This document shows, in pieces, positions 17,889 to 26,029 of a stretch of 64,000 bases of DNA. Position numbers and translations under genes: made by a program. How positions within the stretch are numbered: position 1 is the stretch's first letter; every line of letters begins with the position of its first letter. The DNA is from an uncultured Prevotella sp. (GTDB lineage: Bacteria > Bacteroidota > Bacteroidia > Bacteroidales > Bacteroidaceae), in the NCBI GenBank assembly GCA_900315835.1, contig ONAR01000011.1:1-64000 (forward strand). Direction: 5' to 3'. The notes under the pieces were generated by a model. The model worked only from the letters and a program-made list of their open reading frames with translations, had not been told where the DNA came from and did no database searches.

Positions 17889-19448
17889 ATGGCAAACTAT
17901 CCAATTGGCATACAGACATTCAGCGAGATTCGCAACAACGATTATTTGTATGTTGACAAGACGAAGTACATTTATGAGGTGACGCATCCTGGCAAGTATG
18001 TGTTCCTCTCCCGTCCCCGTCGTTTCGGCAAATCGCTGCTCACGAGTACGTTCGACGCCTACTTCTCCGGCCGCAAGGACCTGTTCAAGGGGCTTGCCAT
18101 TGAGCAGCTTGAGAAGGAGTGGAAGCAATATACTGTGCTGCATTTCTCTTTGGCATCGGCAAAACTCGGCACCATAGAGGATTTGCATGTGCAGCTTCGC
18201 ATCCAGATTGAGCGCAATGAGAAACGCCACGGTATCCACACAGACATCACCAACATCTCTGAGCGCTTCCAGAAGTTGATCACTTCACTATACGAGAAGA
18301 CGGGCACGCAGGTCGTCGTCCTCATCGACGAGTACGATGCGCCGTTGCTCACCGTGCTCCACGACCACGATCGTCTCGAGCAGATGCGCACGGAGTTGCA
18401 GGCGTTCTATTCTCCGCTGAAAGATCTCGACCCCTACCTCCGTTTCGTCTTCATCACAGGCATCACGAAGTTTTCCCAGCTCAGCATCTTCTCGCAGCTC
18501 AACAACTTGAAGAATATCTCCATGAAGCCGCAATATGCCGCAATATGCGGTATCACGCAAGAGGAACTGGAGGACAACTTCCAGGATGGCATTCAGACGC
18601 TTGGCAAAGAATACGAGATGACCTCGGAACAGGTCCTGGCGAAGCTCGCACAGACCTACGACGGCTACCATTTCGCACACAATAGTCCGGGGGTCTACAA
18701 TCCCTTCAGCCTGCTCTCGGCTATGGATAACTGCGACTTCGACCATTACTGGTTCTCCACGGGCACGCCGACGTTTCTCGTCAACATGCTCAAACACTTC
18801 CACGCCGACATCACAAAGATTGACGGCAGCGAGGTGTGGGCTTCCGACTTTGATCAGCCTACGGAGAACATGCAGTCCATCCTGCCGCTGTTCTATCAGA
18901 GCGGCTATATCACCATCAAGGGTTATGACCCAGTCATGCAATTCTACACGCTCGGCTATCCCAACGAGGAGGTGAAGGTGGGGCTGATGCGTATCCTCAT
19001 TCCTTACTATGTCCACACTGGCAATGTAGAGGCGTCACACGCCGTTGGCCGGATGTATCAGGCTTTGCGTAAGGACGATATGGATGGCTGTCTCAAGGCG
19101 ATGCAGGAGTTCATTTCTACGATTCCTTATCAGGAGAACACGCTCAAAGATGCGCCGACCACGGAGGGCCACTTCACCGCGATGCTCTACGTGATGTTCT
19201 CATTGCTCAATGTCTATGTCGAGTCGCAGGTGCGCAACGCCAAGGGCCGCCTGGATATTCTCATCAAGACTGATACGACCATCTATGTCATGGAACTGAA
19301 AATGAACGGCGACCTTGACAAGGCGCTGCAGCAAATCGACGAGAAGGACTACACGATTCCTTACCAGTCCGATGGCCGCAAGGTCGTGAAGGTCGCCATC
19401 AACTTCTCCACTGAGGATAGAACGATAAAAGAGTGGAAGATTGAATAA
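17889..19448 (+). CDS. AAA-ATPase-like / PD-(D/E)XK nuclease-like protein (DUF1703 type)
   Basis: The 519-aa protein belongs to a family abundant in Bacteroidetes genomes. The N-terminal ATPase part has a variant Walker A (SRPRRFGKSLL, about residues 41-51) and a Walker B (QVVVLIDEYDAPL). The C-terminal part carries a PD-(D/E)XK nuclease signature: GRLDILI followed by YVMELKMNG. Function of the family is not established; defence or DNA-processing roles have been proposed. It is a single gene between ddh (divergent) and hslR (convergent, 8 bp apart). It starts MANYPIGIQTF, a conserved opening in this family. Confidence 0.88.
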   Translation: MANYPIGIQTFSEIRNNDYLYVDKTKYIYEVTHPGKYVFLSRPRRFGKSLLTSTFDAYFSGRKDLFKGLAIEQLEKEWKQYTVLHFSLASAKLGTIEDLHVQLRIQIERNEKRHGIHTDITNISERFQKLITSLYEKTGTQVVVLIDEYDAPLLTVLHDHDRLEQMRTELQAFYSPLKDLDPYLRFVFITGITKFSQLSIFSQLNNLKNISMKPQYAAICGITQEELEDNFQDGIQTLGKEYEMTSEQVLAKLAQTYDGYHFAHNSPGVYNPFSLLSAMDNCDFDHYWFSTGTPTFLVNMLKHFHADITKIDGSEVWASDFDQPTENMQSILPLFYQSGYITIKGYDPVMQFYTLGYPNEEVKVGLMRILIPYYVHTGNVEASHAVGRMYQALRKDDMDGCLKAMQEFISTIPYQENTLKDAPTTEGHFTAMLYVMFSLLNVYVESQVRNAKGRLDILIKTDTTIYVMELKMNGDLDKALQQIDEKDYTIPYQSDGRKVVKVAINFSTEDRTIKEWKIE

Positions 19449-19456
19449 GGAGTCTG

Positions 19457-19930
19457 CTAACGCTGATCGTTGTCATCTTCATCATCGTTATCGTCGAAGT
19501 CCTCATCCCAACCAAACATGGCGGGTTCGATGAAGTTGTCGAGCGCGCGCCGGTCTTTCTTCGTCGGTCGACCGGTGCCGCGCTGGCGGTCGACGAAACC
19601 GCTGATGCGGCTCATCTCGAGCAGTTCATACTGCTTCGGGTCGGTGACGTTCTCATACACCTGCGGCAGAAGCTTGGCGCCGACGCGTTGCTCGATGCAT
19701 GCCAGTACCTTGAACGAGTAGGTGATAGGCGGCTTGCGCACGTTGATGGTCTCACCGGCCTTGATGATGTGGCTGGGCTTCACGTTGACGCCACCGACCG
19801 TCACGCGGCTGTTCTTGATGGCGTCGACGGCTTGACTGCGTGTCTTATACACGCGAGCGGCCCACAGCCATTTGTCGATGCGTGCCGAGGGTCCGGCCTT
19901 CGGCATCTTGGGTAAATTGTCTTGTGCCAT
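19457..19930 (-). CDS. hslR: S4-domain RNA-binding protein, Hsp15-like
   Basis: The 157-aa protein has an S4 RNA-binding domain (about residues 16-75: RIDKWLWAARVYKTRSQAVDAI, VTVGGVNVKPSHIIKAG). Hsp15 recycles stalled 50S subunits that carry nascent chains. The C-terminus is unusual in being very acidic (DEDFDDNDDEDDND). It starts 11 bp after the pth stop, and the order rplY-pth-hslR is common in Bacteroidales, tying it to translation quality control. Confidence 0.88.
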   Translation of the reverse strand: MAQDNLPKMPKAGPSARIDKWLWAARVYKTRSQAVDAIKNSRVTVGGVNVKPSHIIKAGETINVRKPPITYSFKVLACIEQRVGAKLLPQVYENVTDPKQYELLEMSRISGFVDRQRGTGRPTKKDRRALDNFIEPAMFGWDEDFDDNDDEDDNDQR

Positions 19931-19941
19931 GCCTTGAAAGG

Positions 19942-20523
19942 TTATCGCTTGGCGCGTTTGCCAAGTTTATTGTATTGGTTCATCGTGTTGTCAATGCCCT
20001 GCAGCACGAAGCTCTTGGCGATGTCTACGCTGAGGTCGAGCGTGGGCTGCAGTATCTTCATGTCGTCGTCGGAATAGTGGCCCAGCACCCAGTCAATCTG
20101 ACCACCGCGCGGATAGTCGTTGCCGATGCCGATGCGCAGGCGGGCAAAGTCTTGTCCGATGAGCTGCATGATGTGGCCCAGTCCGTTGTGTCCGCCATTG
20201 CTGCCGTTGGCTTTCAGACGGAAGTCGCCCAAGGGTAGCGCCACGTCGTCGCTGATGACGAGCAGCCGTTGCTGGTCGATCTTCTCTTCGTTGAGCCAGT
20301 AGCGCACGGCGTTGCCCGAGAGGTTCATAAAGGTCGTGGGCTTGAGCATGAATATTTTCCGGCCCTTGAGCGAAGCCTCGGCCACAAAGCCGTAGCGGCG
20401 GTCGCGCCATTCAGCATTGAGGTTGGCGGCCAGTGCGTCGACGGCCATCCAGCCGGTGTTGTGGCGGGTGCCGGCGTATTCGTCACCCGGGTTGCCCAAA
20501 CCACATATCAGGTATTTGTCCAT
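19942..20523 (-). CDS. pth: Peptidyl-tRNA hydrolase
   Basis: The 193-aa enzyme frees tRNA from peptidyl-tRNAs dropped by the ribosome. The catalytic region GLGNPGDEYAGTRHNTGW contains the essential His in RHN. MLKPTTFMNLSG, SDDVALPLGDFRLKANGSNGGHNGL and RLRIGIG follow as in the family. The length is normal. A strong terminator-like hairpin lies just upstream, between rplY and pth. Confidence 0.96.
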   Translation of the reverse strand: MDKYLICGLGNPGDEYAGTRHNTGWMAVDALAANLNAEWRDRRYGFVAEASLKGRKIFMLKPTTFMNLSGNAVRYWLNEEKIDQQRLLVISDDVALPLGDFRLKANGSNGGHNGLGHIMQLIGQDFARLRIGIGNDYPRGGQIDWVLGHYSDDDMKILQPTLDLSVDIAKSFVLQGIDNTMNQYNKLGKRAKR

Positions 20524-20540
20524 AGTCTAAATAATAAAAA

Positions 20541-20594
20541 CGAAAAAAGGTAAAAAGGGGTGGTGAGCAAAGCTACCTGAACCCTTTTTACCTT
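20541..20594 (-). terminator. Intrinsic terminator or attenuator between rplY and pth
   Basis: On the minus strand AAGGTAAAAAGGGT pairs with a downstream ACCCCTTTTTACCTT with one bulge. TTTTTTCG then TTTTTATT follows. The T-tract ends only about 20 nt before the pth start codon, so read-through would set pth/hslR levels relative to the ribosomal protein gene. Confidence 0.75.
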
Positions 20595-20619
20595 ATATTG
20601 TCTTGCTGAAACAGCTGAA

Positions 20620-21252
20620 TTACTCAGCAGCAGGAGCGTCAGCAGCAGGAGCTTCGGCGCCTTCCTCGGTCGTGTCAGCGGTTGCAGCGTTACGGGTCAT
20701 CTTCACAGAGCAGACTACCACGTCCTTGCTGGTAGCCAGCTCAAGGCCTTCGTAAGACAGCTCACCCACCTTGATGCTCTTACCAATCTTAAGGTTGGTC
20801 ACATCAACGTCGAGGTGCTCAGGAATCTGCTGATAGGGAGCGGTAACGTCAATCTTGCGGATAGAGAGGTTCATGCGACCACCGTCACGCACACCCTGTG
20901 CCAGACCAACGAGCTTCACGGGGATGCCGATGGTGATAGGCTTCTGGTCGTTCACCTCATAGAAGTCAACGTGAAGGGGAGCGTCGGTCACGGGGTGGAA
21001 CTGAATCTCCTTCATGATGGCGGTGTGCTCAGTGCCGTTGATGTTCAACTTCACCACATAGATGTGGGGTGTATAGATGAGCTTGCGGAGCTCGTTGAAT
21101 GATGCAGCGAAAGCCATGGCAACGGGTTTGCCGTTGGCGTCCTTTTGCTCACCATAGATGTTGCAGGGGATGAAACCCTCTTTGCGCAGCTGCTTGGAAG
21201 CTTTCTTACCCAGCTCCTCGCGCTTCTTGCCGATAATGCTAATCTCTTTCAT
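20620..21252 (-). CDS. rplY: 50S ribosomal protein L25/general stress protein Ctc
   Basis: The 210-aa protein is the long (CTC-type) L25 that binds 5S rRNA. The N-terminal L25 domain (about 1-95) contains RKEGFIPCNIYG and KEIQFHPVTDAPLHVDFYEV. The C-terminal TL5-like beta domain contains IPVKLVGLAQGVRDGG. An Ala/Glu-rich tail (EEGAEAPAADAPAAE) closes it. It is the first gene of the rplY-pth-hslR group and has a TACCTTTG promoter element (21338-21345). Confidence 0.96.
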   Translation of the reverse strand: MKEISIIGKKREELGKKASKQLRKEGFIPCNIYGEQKDANGKPVAMAFAASFNELRKLIYTPHIYVVKLNINGTEHTAIMKEIQFHPVTDAPLHVDFYEVNDQKPITIGIPVKLVGLAQGVRDGGRMNLSIRKIDVTAPYQQIPEHLDVDVTNLKIGKSIKVGELSYEGLELATSKDVVVCSVKMTRNAATADTTEEGAEAPAADAPAAE

Positions 21253-21337
21253 AAAACTTGTGTTACTCTAAATTAATTAATGATTGATTAATTCGCCATC
21301 ACACTGGAAATCCTTTTCCCAATCTGAAAATGCGGTG

Positions 21338-21345
21338 CAAAGGTA
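21338..21345 (-). promoter_or_regulatory. Bacteroidetes -7 element for rplY
   Basis: TACCTTTG on the minus strand fits TAnnTTTG, 86 bp upstream of the rplY start. The -33 box is degenerate. Confidence 0.6.
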
Positions 21346-21405
21346 CGGCTTTTTATTTTGTTTTGCCAATCTTTATGAAAAAAAATAGAATATTTACCGC
21401 AATCT

Positions 21406-21436
21406 TTTGTCAATAGGGGAGAAATTGCTACTTTTG
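21406..21436 (+). promoter_or_regulatory. Promoter of the nusB operon
   Basis: TTTG (21406-21409), a 19-bp spacer and TACTTTTG (21429-21436) match the Bacteroidetes housekeeping promoter exactly. The nusB start is 30 bp downstream. Confidence 0.85.
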
Positions 21437-21466
21437 CAATGTTAATCGAGCTAAAGAGTTAGAGAG

Positions 21467-22690
21467 ATGATCAATCGTGAATTAATCCGCATTAAGGTAG
21501 TCCAGTTGACCTACGCTTATTACCAGAATGGTGATAAGAACATCGATGCGGCGGAGAAAGAGCTGCTGCTCAGCCTTTCGAAAGCCTATGACCTTTATAA
21601 TTATTTGCTGGAACTCATTATTGCTGTGACGCAGGAGGAGCGCGAGCGCGTCGAAAAACGCACACGACTGGCGGCAAGTGAGGATAAGACACTTCCTTCC
21701 CAGAAATTTATCACCAACCGCTTTGAACTGCAGTTGGAAGAGAATAAGATGCTCAATAGTTTTATTGAGGACAAGGGATTGGCATGGGCCGACAGTAAGG
21801 AGTTTGTGCGTAACCTTTGCAATCAGATAGAGCAGTCGCAGATTTACACCGACTACATGTCGACCCCCGACGGCGACTACGAGGAGGACCGCGAGACGTG
21901 GCGTAAGCTGTACAAGCAGTTCATCGAGGAGAACACCGACCTGGACGCCCTGCTCGAGGACAAGAGCATCTATTGGAACGACGATAAGGAGATTGTCGAT
22001 ACCTTCGTATTGAAGACCATCAAGCGCTTCGACCCGAAGAACAAGGCCGACCAGGAGCTGCTGCCCGAGTATAAGGATGAGGAGGATAAAGAGTTTGCCC
22101 GCAAGCTTTTCCGCGCCACCATTCTCAATGCCGACAGCTATCAGCGCTACATGAGCGAGGCTTCGCGCAACTGGGATTTCTCGCGTCTGGCTTATATGGA
22201 TGTGGTCATCATGCAGATTGCCATCGCTGAGATGCTGAGCTTCCCCAATATCCCACTGCAGGTGACCATCAACGAATACGTCGAGTTGGCCAAGGCTTAT
22301 TCGACGCCTCGCAGTGGCGGTTACGTCAACGGCATGCTCGACGGCATCGCCCGGTTCCTCGTCAAGCAGGGTAAACTGCTGAAGCCGCTGCCCGAGCGCC
22401 CTGAGCGTCCCGCCGAACAGCAACAGCGTCCAGCCGGTCGGGAGCAGTACGGTAATCGCGGCTATGGCAACAATGGCTATGGCAACAATGGTGTGCGCCG
22501 CAATAATGGCATGCGCCGCAACGACGACTACGCTGGCCCGACGGGTCCGACGCGCTTCGTCCATCGGCCCCGCATCAATGAAAGCAATGCCAACAACGAG
22601 GGAACTGCCGACACCAAGCCTCAGACTTCCCAGACGCCTGAGACACCGCAGGCACCGGAGACGCCGGCTGACAACGGTACGCAAGAATAA
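21467..22690 (+). CDS. nusB: NusB-family transcription antitermination factor, extended
   Basis: The 407-aa protein carries a NusB fold in its C-terminal half (ATILNADSYQRYMSEASRNWDFSRLAYMDVVIMQIAIAEML, then VTINEYVELAKAYSTP and GYVNGMLDGI). Classic NusB is about 140 aa. Bacteroidetes forms have a long N-terminal part, as here. The last roughly 95 residues look disordered, with a Gly/Asn/Arg-rich section (YGNRGYGNNGYGNNG) and a Pro/Thr tail. It leads the operon nusB-yajC-ybbR-coaE-DUF5606. NusB acts in rRNA antitermination with NusE. Confidence 0.9.
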   Translation: MINRELIRIKVVQLTYAYYQNGDKNIDAAEKELLLSLSKAYDLYNYLLELIIAVTQEERERVEKRTRLAASEDKTLPSQKFITNRFELQLEENKMLNSFIEDKGLAWADSKEFVRNLCNQIEQSQIYTDYMSTPDGDYEEDRETWRKLYKQFIEENTDLDALLEDKSIYWNDDKEIVDTFVLKTIKRFDPKNKADQELLPEYKDEEDKEFARKLFRATILNADSYQRYMSEASRNWDFSRLAYMDVVIMQIAIAEMLSFPNIPLQVTINEYVELAKAYSTPRSGGYVNGMLDGIARFLVKQGKLLKPLPERPERPAEQQQRPAGREQYGNRGYGNNGYGNNGVRRNNGMRRNDDYAGPTGPTRFVHRPRINESNANNEGTADTKPQTSQTPETPQAPETPADNGTQE

Positions 22691-22726
22691 TCCAAGCATA
22701 ATAACAAATCAATAATTAAATAGACT

Positions 22727-23053
22727 ATGACTTCTTTACTATTGGCTGCAGCTCCGCAGCAGAATGGCTCCACCGGTATGGGCGGCATGATTTTCATGCT
22801 CATCGCCATCTTCGTTATCATGTGGTTCTTCATGGTAAGACCCCAGCAGAAGCGTCAGAAGAAGATTCGCGAGTTCCAGAATTCGCTGCGGGAAGGCAGC
22901 AAGGTGGTCACCGGCGGTGGCATCTACGGCACCGTGAAGCATATCGATCAGGCCAAGAACACCATTGACGTCGAGATTGCACATGGTGTGGTGATTACCG
23001 TTGACAAGGGCTATGTCTTCCAGGATGCAGCCCAGCAACAGCCTAATGCATAG
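22727..23053 (+). CDS. yajC: Preprotein translocase subunit YajC
   Basis: The 108-aa single-pass membrane protein is an accessory of the SecDF-YajC complex. One hydrophobic segment (MIFMLIAIFVIMWFFMV, about 21-38) is followed by RPQQKRQKKIREFQNSLREG and the conserved KVVTGGGIYGTV motif. It lies 36 bp after nusB, and its stop overlaps the start of the YbbR gene. Confidence 0.95.
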   Translation: MTSLLLAAAPQQNGSTGMGGMIFMLIAIFVIMWFFMVRPQQKRQKKIREFQNSLREGSKVVTGGGIYGTVKHIDQAKNTIDVEIAHGVVITVDKGYVFQDAAQQQPNA

Positions 23054-24026
23054 GCTTAAACAGCTATATCATTTTATCAGAGAGTCTTTGTCGGGTTTCT
23101 CCTACAAGGACTTTTTGGTTTTCCTCTTCTTCTTCTGTCTGAGCGGTGTCTTCTGGTTGATGATGACGCTCAACGAGACTTACGAGGTAGAGTTTCCTAT
23201 TGCCGTGCGCATGGTCGGCGTGCCCAAGAACGTGGTCATCACGTCGGAGATGTCCGACACTGTTCGTGTGACCATCCGCGATAAGGGCTACGTCATTCTG
23301 GCCTACAAAGGTACCAACCAGCTCAAGCCGGTGAAGATCAACTTCGCTACTTACGCCAACCGTGAGACCGGGGTGGGGCAGGTGCCGTCGCTCGATGTAC
23401 AAAAACTCATCCGCCAGCAGCTCGCCGGCTCGTCGACCATCGTCAGTCTGAAAGCCGACCGGTTGGAGTTTAACTTCAACTTCGGTCGCAACCGTAGGTT
23501 CCGCGTCCGACTCGTTGGGCATATCGTTCCGGGTGGCAACTACTACCTTTCGCATGTGCAGATTACGCCTGACGTGGTGACGGTGTATGCGAGCAAGAAG
23601 ATACTCGACGAAATCGCCGCCGTGGTGACGGAGCGGCTCGACATGGTTAACTTCGAGGATACGGTGACGCGCGTGGTGAAACTGAAGCCTATACCGGGCG
23701 CGAAGATTACGCCGAAGACGGTGAAGGTGACGCTCTTCCCCGACGTGCTGACCGAGGGCACCGTCGATGTGCCGATAACGACCATCAACAAACCGGATAA
23801 CCTCGTCGTCAGGACATTCCCGCAGTCGGTGACGGTGAAGTTCAGTGCCGGCGCTGTGGTCTACCGGCAGGTGAAACCATCCGATTTCACCGTGACCGTC
23901 GACTTCAACGAGATTGCCCAGCATCCATCGGATAAGTGCACCATTCACCTGCAAAACAACTCCCACTTCGCGCGCAACGCCTCACTGGAAATCAATCAGG
24001 TGGATTATCTCATTGAACAGCAATGA
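23046..24026 (+). CDS. YbbR-like domain protein
   Basis: The 326-aa protein has an N-terminal membrane anchor (FLVFLFFFCLSGVFWLMM) and YbbR-type beta repeats. I chose the ATG at 23046, which overlaps the yajC stop by 8 nt, over an in-frame ATG at 23001 deep inside yajC. YbbR proteins elsewhere regulate the c-di-AMP cyclase, but here no cyclase is adjacent. It overlaps coaE by ATGA, so translation is probably coupled. Confidence 0.8.
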   Translation: MHRLKQLYHFIRESLSGFSYKDFLVFLFFFCLSGVFWLMMTLNETYEVEFPIAVRMVGVPKNVVITSEMSDTVRVTIRDKGYVILAYKGTNQLKPVKINFATYANRETGVGQVPSLDVQKLIRQQLAGSSTIVSLKADRLEFNFNFGRNRRFRVRLVGHIVPGGNYYLSHVQITPDVVTVYASKKILDEIAAVVTERLDMVNFEDTVTRVVKLKPIPGAKITPKTVKVTLFPDVLTEGTVDVPITTINKPDNLVVRTFPQSVTVKFSAGAVVYRQVKPSDFTVTVDFNEIAQHPSDKCTIHLQNNSHFARNASLEINQVDYLIEQQ

Positions 24027-24592
24027 AGTATATCGCGATAACCGGTGGCATTGGCAGCGGCAAGAGTTATGTGTGCGGCTTGCTTGAGCGGCAGGGCATC
24101 AGTGTGTATGACTGCGATGCCCACGCCAAACGGCTGATGGCCAGCGACTATACCTTGCAGGCGCAGTTGCAGCGACTTGTGGGCGATGCGGTGTTCAGCA
24201 ACCACGTGTTGCAAAAGCGGGTGTTGGCCGAATATCTGTTGGCTTCGGAAGCCAATAAGCAGGCTGTTGACGATGTCATCCATCCAGCCGTCGCCGCCGA
24301 CTTCATGCGCAGCGGCAGTCAGTGGCTCGAGAGCGCCATCCTCTTCGACAGCGGGTTCAACCGCCGGGTGCCCTTCAGCTTCATCGTCTGTGTCTCTGCG
24401 CCTGAGGAGGTGCGTGTCAGTCGTGTGATGGCGCGTGACCATATCAGCCGGGAGAAAGCCTTGGAATGGATTGGCCGTCAGTGGCCGCAGGAAAAGGTGG
24501 AGCAACAAAGCGACTTCGTCATCGTGAACGACGGCAATGAGGACCTCGACCGTCAGGTGGCGCTGCTATTAAATAAGGTGAAACAAATCTGA
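24023..24592 (+). CDS. coaE: Dephospho-CoA kinase
   Basis: The 189-aa enzyme phosphorylates dephospho-CoA in the last step of CoA synthesis. The P-loop is GGIGSGKS (residues 8-15). YDCDAHAKRLM, IHPAV and ESAILFDSGF follow in family order. It overlaps the YbbR gene by 4 nt. The length is slightly short but within the family range. Confidence 0.94.
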   Translation: MKYIAITGGIGSGKSYVCGLLERQGISVYDCDAHAKRLMASDYTLQAQLQRLVGDAVFSNHVLQKRVLAEYLLASEANKQAVDDVIHPAVAADFMRSGSQWLESAILFDSGFNRRVPFSFIVCVSAPEEVRVSRVMARDHISREKALEWIGRQWPQEKVEQQSDFVIVNDGNEDLDRQVALLLNKVKQI

Positions 24593-24626
24593 TTATTCAA
24601 TTAACATCATAAAATAAGGACAAACA

Positions 24627-25067
24627 ATGGAAACGATAATTTCTATCGCCGGCAAGCCAGGACTCTACAGACTGGTTTCCCGTGGTAAGCAGAACTTGAT
24701 TGTTGAAGCTATCGACGCTACGCATCGCCGCATGCCGGCTTTCGCTACCGACCGTGTGACGAGCCTCGGCGACATCGCCATGTATACCGATGCTGATGAC
24801 ATCGCCCTTTGGGAAGTGCTGACGAAGGTTGGCGAGAAAGAGGGCAGTAAGGTGGCCAGCATCAACTATAAGAAATGCTCTTCGAAAGAGTTGCGCGACT
24901 ACTTCGCTGAGGTACTGCCCAACTACGACCGCGACCGCGTCCACGACAGTGACATCAAGAAGTTGCTGCAATGGTATAACATCCTCGTGGAGAATGGTTA
25001 CACCAACTTCAAGGAGGTGCTTGCTCCGACTGAGGGTGACAATGTAGATGACCGTAAGGAAGCATAG
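24627..25067 (+). CDS. DUF5606 protein
   Basis: The 146-aa protein starts METIISIAGKPGLYRLVSRG, typical of DUF5606, a Bacteroidetes-restricted family of unknown function. It has no signal peptide or membrane segment. It ends the nusB operon, 34 bp after coaE. The conserved place next to coaE suggests a housekeeping role, but none is known to me. Confidence 0.85.
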   Translation: METIISIAGKPGLYRLVSRGKQNLIVEAIDATHRRMPAFATDRVTSLGDIAMYTDADDIALWEVLTKVGEKEGSKVASINYKKCSSKELRDYFAEVLPNYDRDRVHDSDIKKLLQWYNILVENGYTNFKEVLAPTEGDNVDDRKEA

Positions 25068-25099
25068 TGCTTTCCTTCATCAATATTATTAGTATAGCA

Positions 25100-25259
25100 T
25101 GATGGCCGGCATGGTGCCGGCCATCATCCGTCTCTACACTTTGCGATAGCTATGGTATCGCGACTCGATAGAGACGCTGCACAGCAGCGTCCTACTGAAC
25201 CCCAGGAAACGAGGGCACTGCAGCCAAGAGACATTTTCCCCTCCCCAATTGGGGAGGGG
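25100..25259. repeat. Cluster of four different palindromes between convergent genes
   Basis: A diverged REP copy (K) lies at about 25100-25127. GCGATAGCTATGGTATCGC (25143-25161) is a single copy of the unit tandemly repeated at 46279. GACGCTGC-ACA-GCAGCGTC (25173-25191) is a hairpin. A 22-bp perfect palindrome at 25238-25259 is centred on AATT (CCCCTCCCC/GGGGAGGGG). They fill the 216-bp gap between DUF5606 and pyrH and may act as a two-way terminator. Confidence 0.85.
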
Positions 25260-25283
25260 CAGGGGTGAGGCTTTTAGGTTGTT

Positions 25284-25994
25284 TTACGGGTGCACCAGCG
25301 TCCCAATCTCCTCGCCATCGATGACCTTCTTCAGGTTTCCGACGACGTCCATGTTGAACACGTAGATGGGGAGGTTGTTGTCCTGACACATGCAGATGGC
25401 AGTGAGGTCCATCACCTTCAGTCCGCGCTCGAGCACTTCGTGGTAGCTGATGTCCTTGAACTTCTTCGCCGTCGGGTCCTTCTCGGGGTCGGCGGTATAG
25501 ACGCCGTCGACGCGTGTGCCTTTGAGCATGACGTCGGCCTCAATCTCGATGCCGCGCAGTGATGAACCCGTGTCGGTGGTGAAATAGGGGTTGCCCGTTC
25601 CAGCCGAGAAGATGCAGACATAGCCAGCCTCCAGGGCCTCCACTGCCTTGAACTTACTGTAGAACTCGCCGATGGGCTCCATGCGGATGGCCGTCATCAC
25701 CTTGGTCTTCACACCCTCGGCCTCAAGCGCTGAGCTCAGGGCAAGCGAGTTGATGACCGTGGCGCACATACCCATTTGGTCGCCTTTCACACGGTCGAAG
25801 CCTTTCTTGGCGCCGCTCAGTCCGCGGAAGATGTTACCGCCGCCGATGACGATGCCAATCTCCACGCCCATGTCGTGGATTTCCTTGATTTGCCGGGCAT
25901 AGTCGGAGAGCCGTTCGCCGTCGATGCCGTAGCCTTGTCTGCCCATGAGGCTCTCGCCTGAGAGCTTCAGCAGAATGCGTTTAAATCTTGTCAT
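25284..25994 (-). CDS. pyrH: UMP kinase
   Basis: The 236-aa enzyme phosphorylates UMP to UDP. It belongs to the amino-acid-kinase fold, with KLSGESLMG at the N-terminus, GIVIGGGNIFRG, GDQMGMCATVINSLAL, FSAGTGNPYFTTDT and KGTRVDGVYTADPEK. The length matches bacterial PyrH. It stands alone on the minus strand, 36 bp downstream of the birA stop. Confidence 0.97.
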   Translation of the reverse strand: MTRFKRILLKLSGESLMGRQGYGIDGERLSDYARQIKEIHDMGVEIGIVIGGGNIFRGLSGAKKGFDRVKGDQMGMCATVINSLALSSALEAEGVKTKVMTAIRMEPIGEFYSKFKAVEALEAGYVCIFSAGTGNPYFTTDTGSSLRGIEIEADVMLKGTRVDGVYTADPEKDPTAKKFKDISYHEVLERGLKVMDLTAICMCQDNNLPIYVFNMDVVGNLKKVIDGEEIGTLVHP

Positions 25995-26029
25995 AAGTAT
26001 GGTATGATGTTGAATGGTTTGTGGGATGA

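Noticed and set aside
21482-22699. 405-codon minus-strand frame opposite nusB
   Set aside because: It is a low-complexity Leu/Val/Arg-rich shadow of nusB with no promoter or family match.
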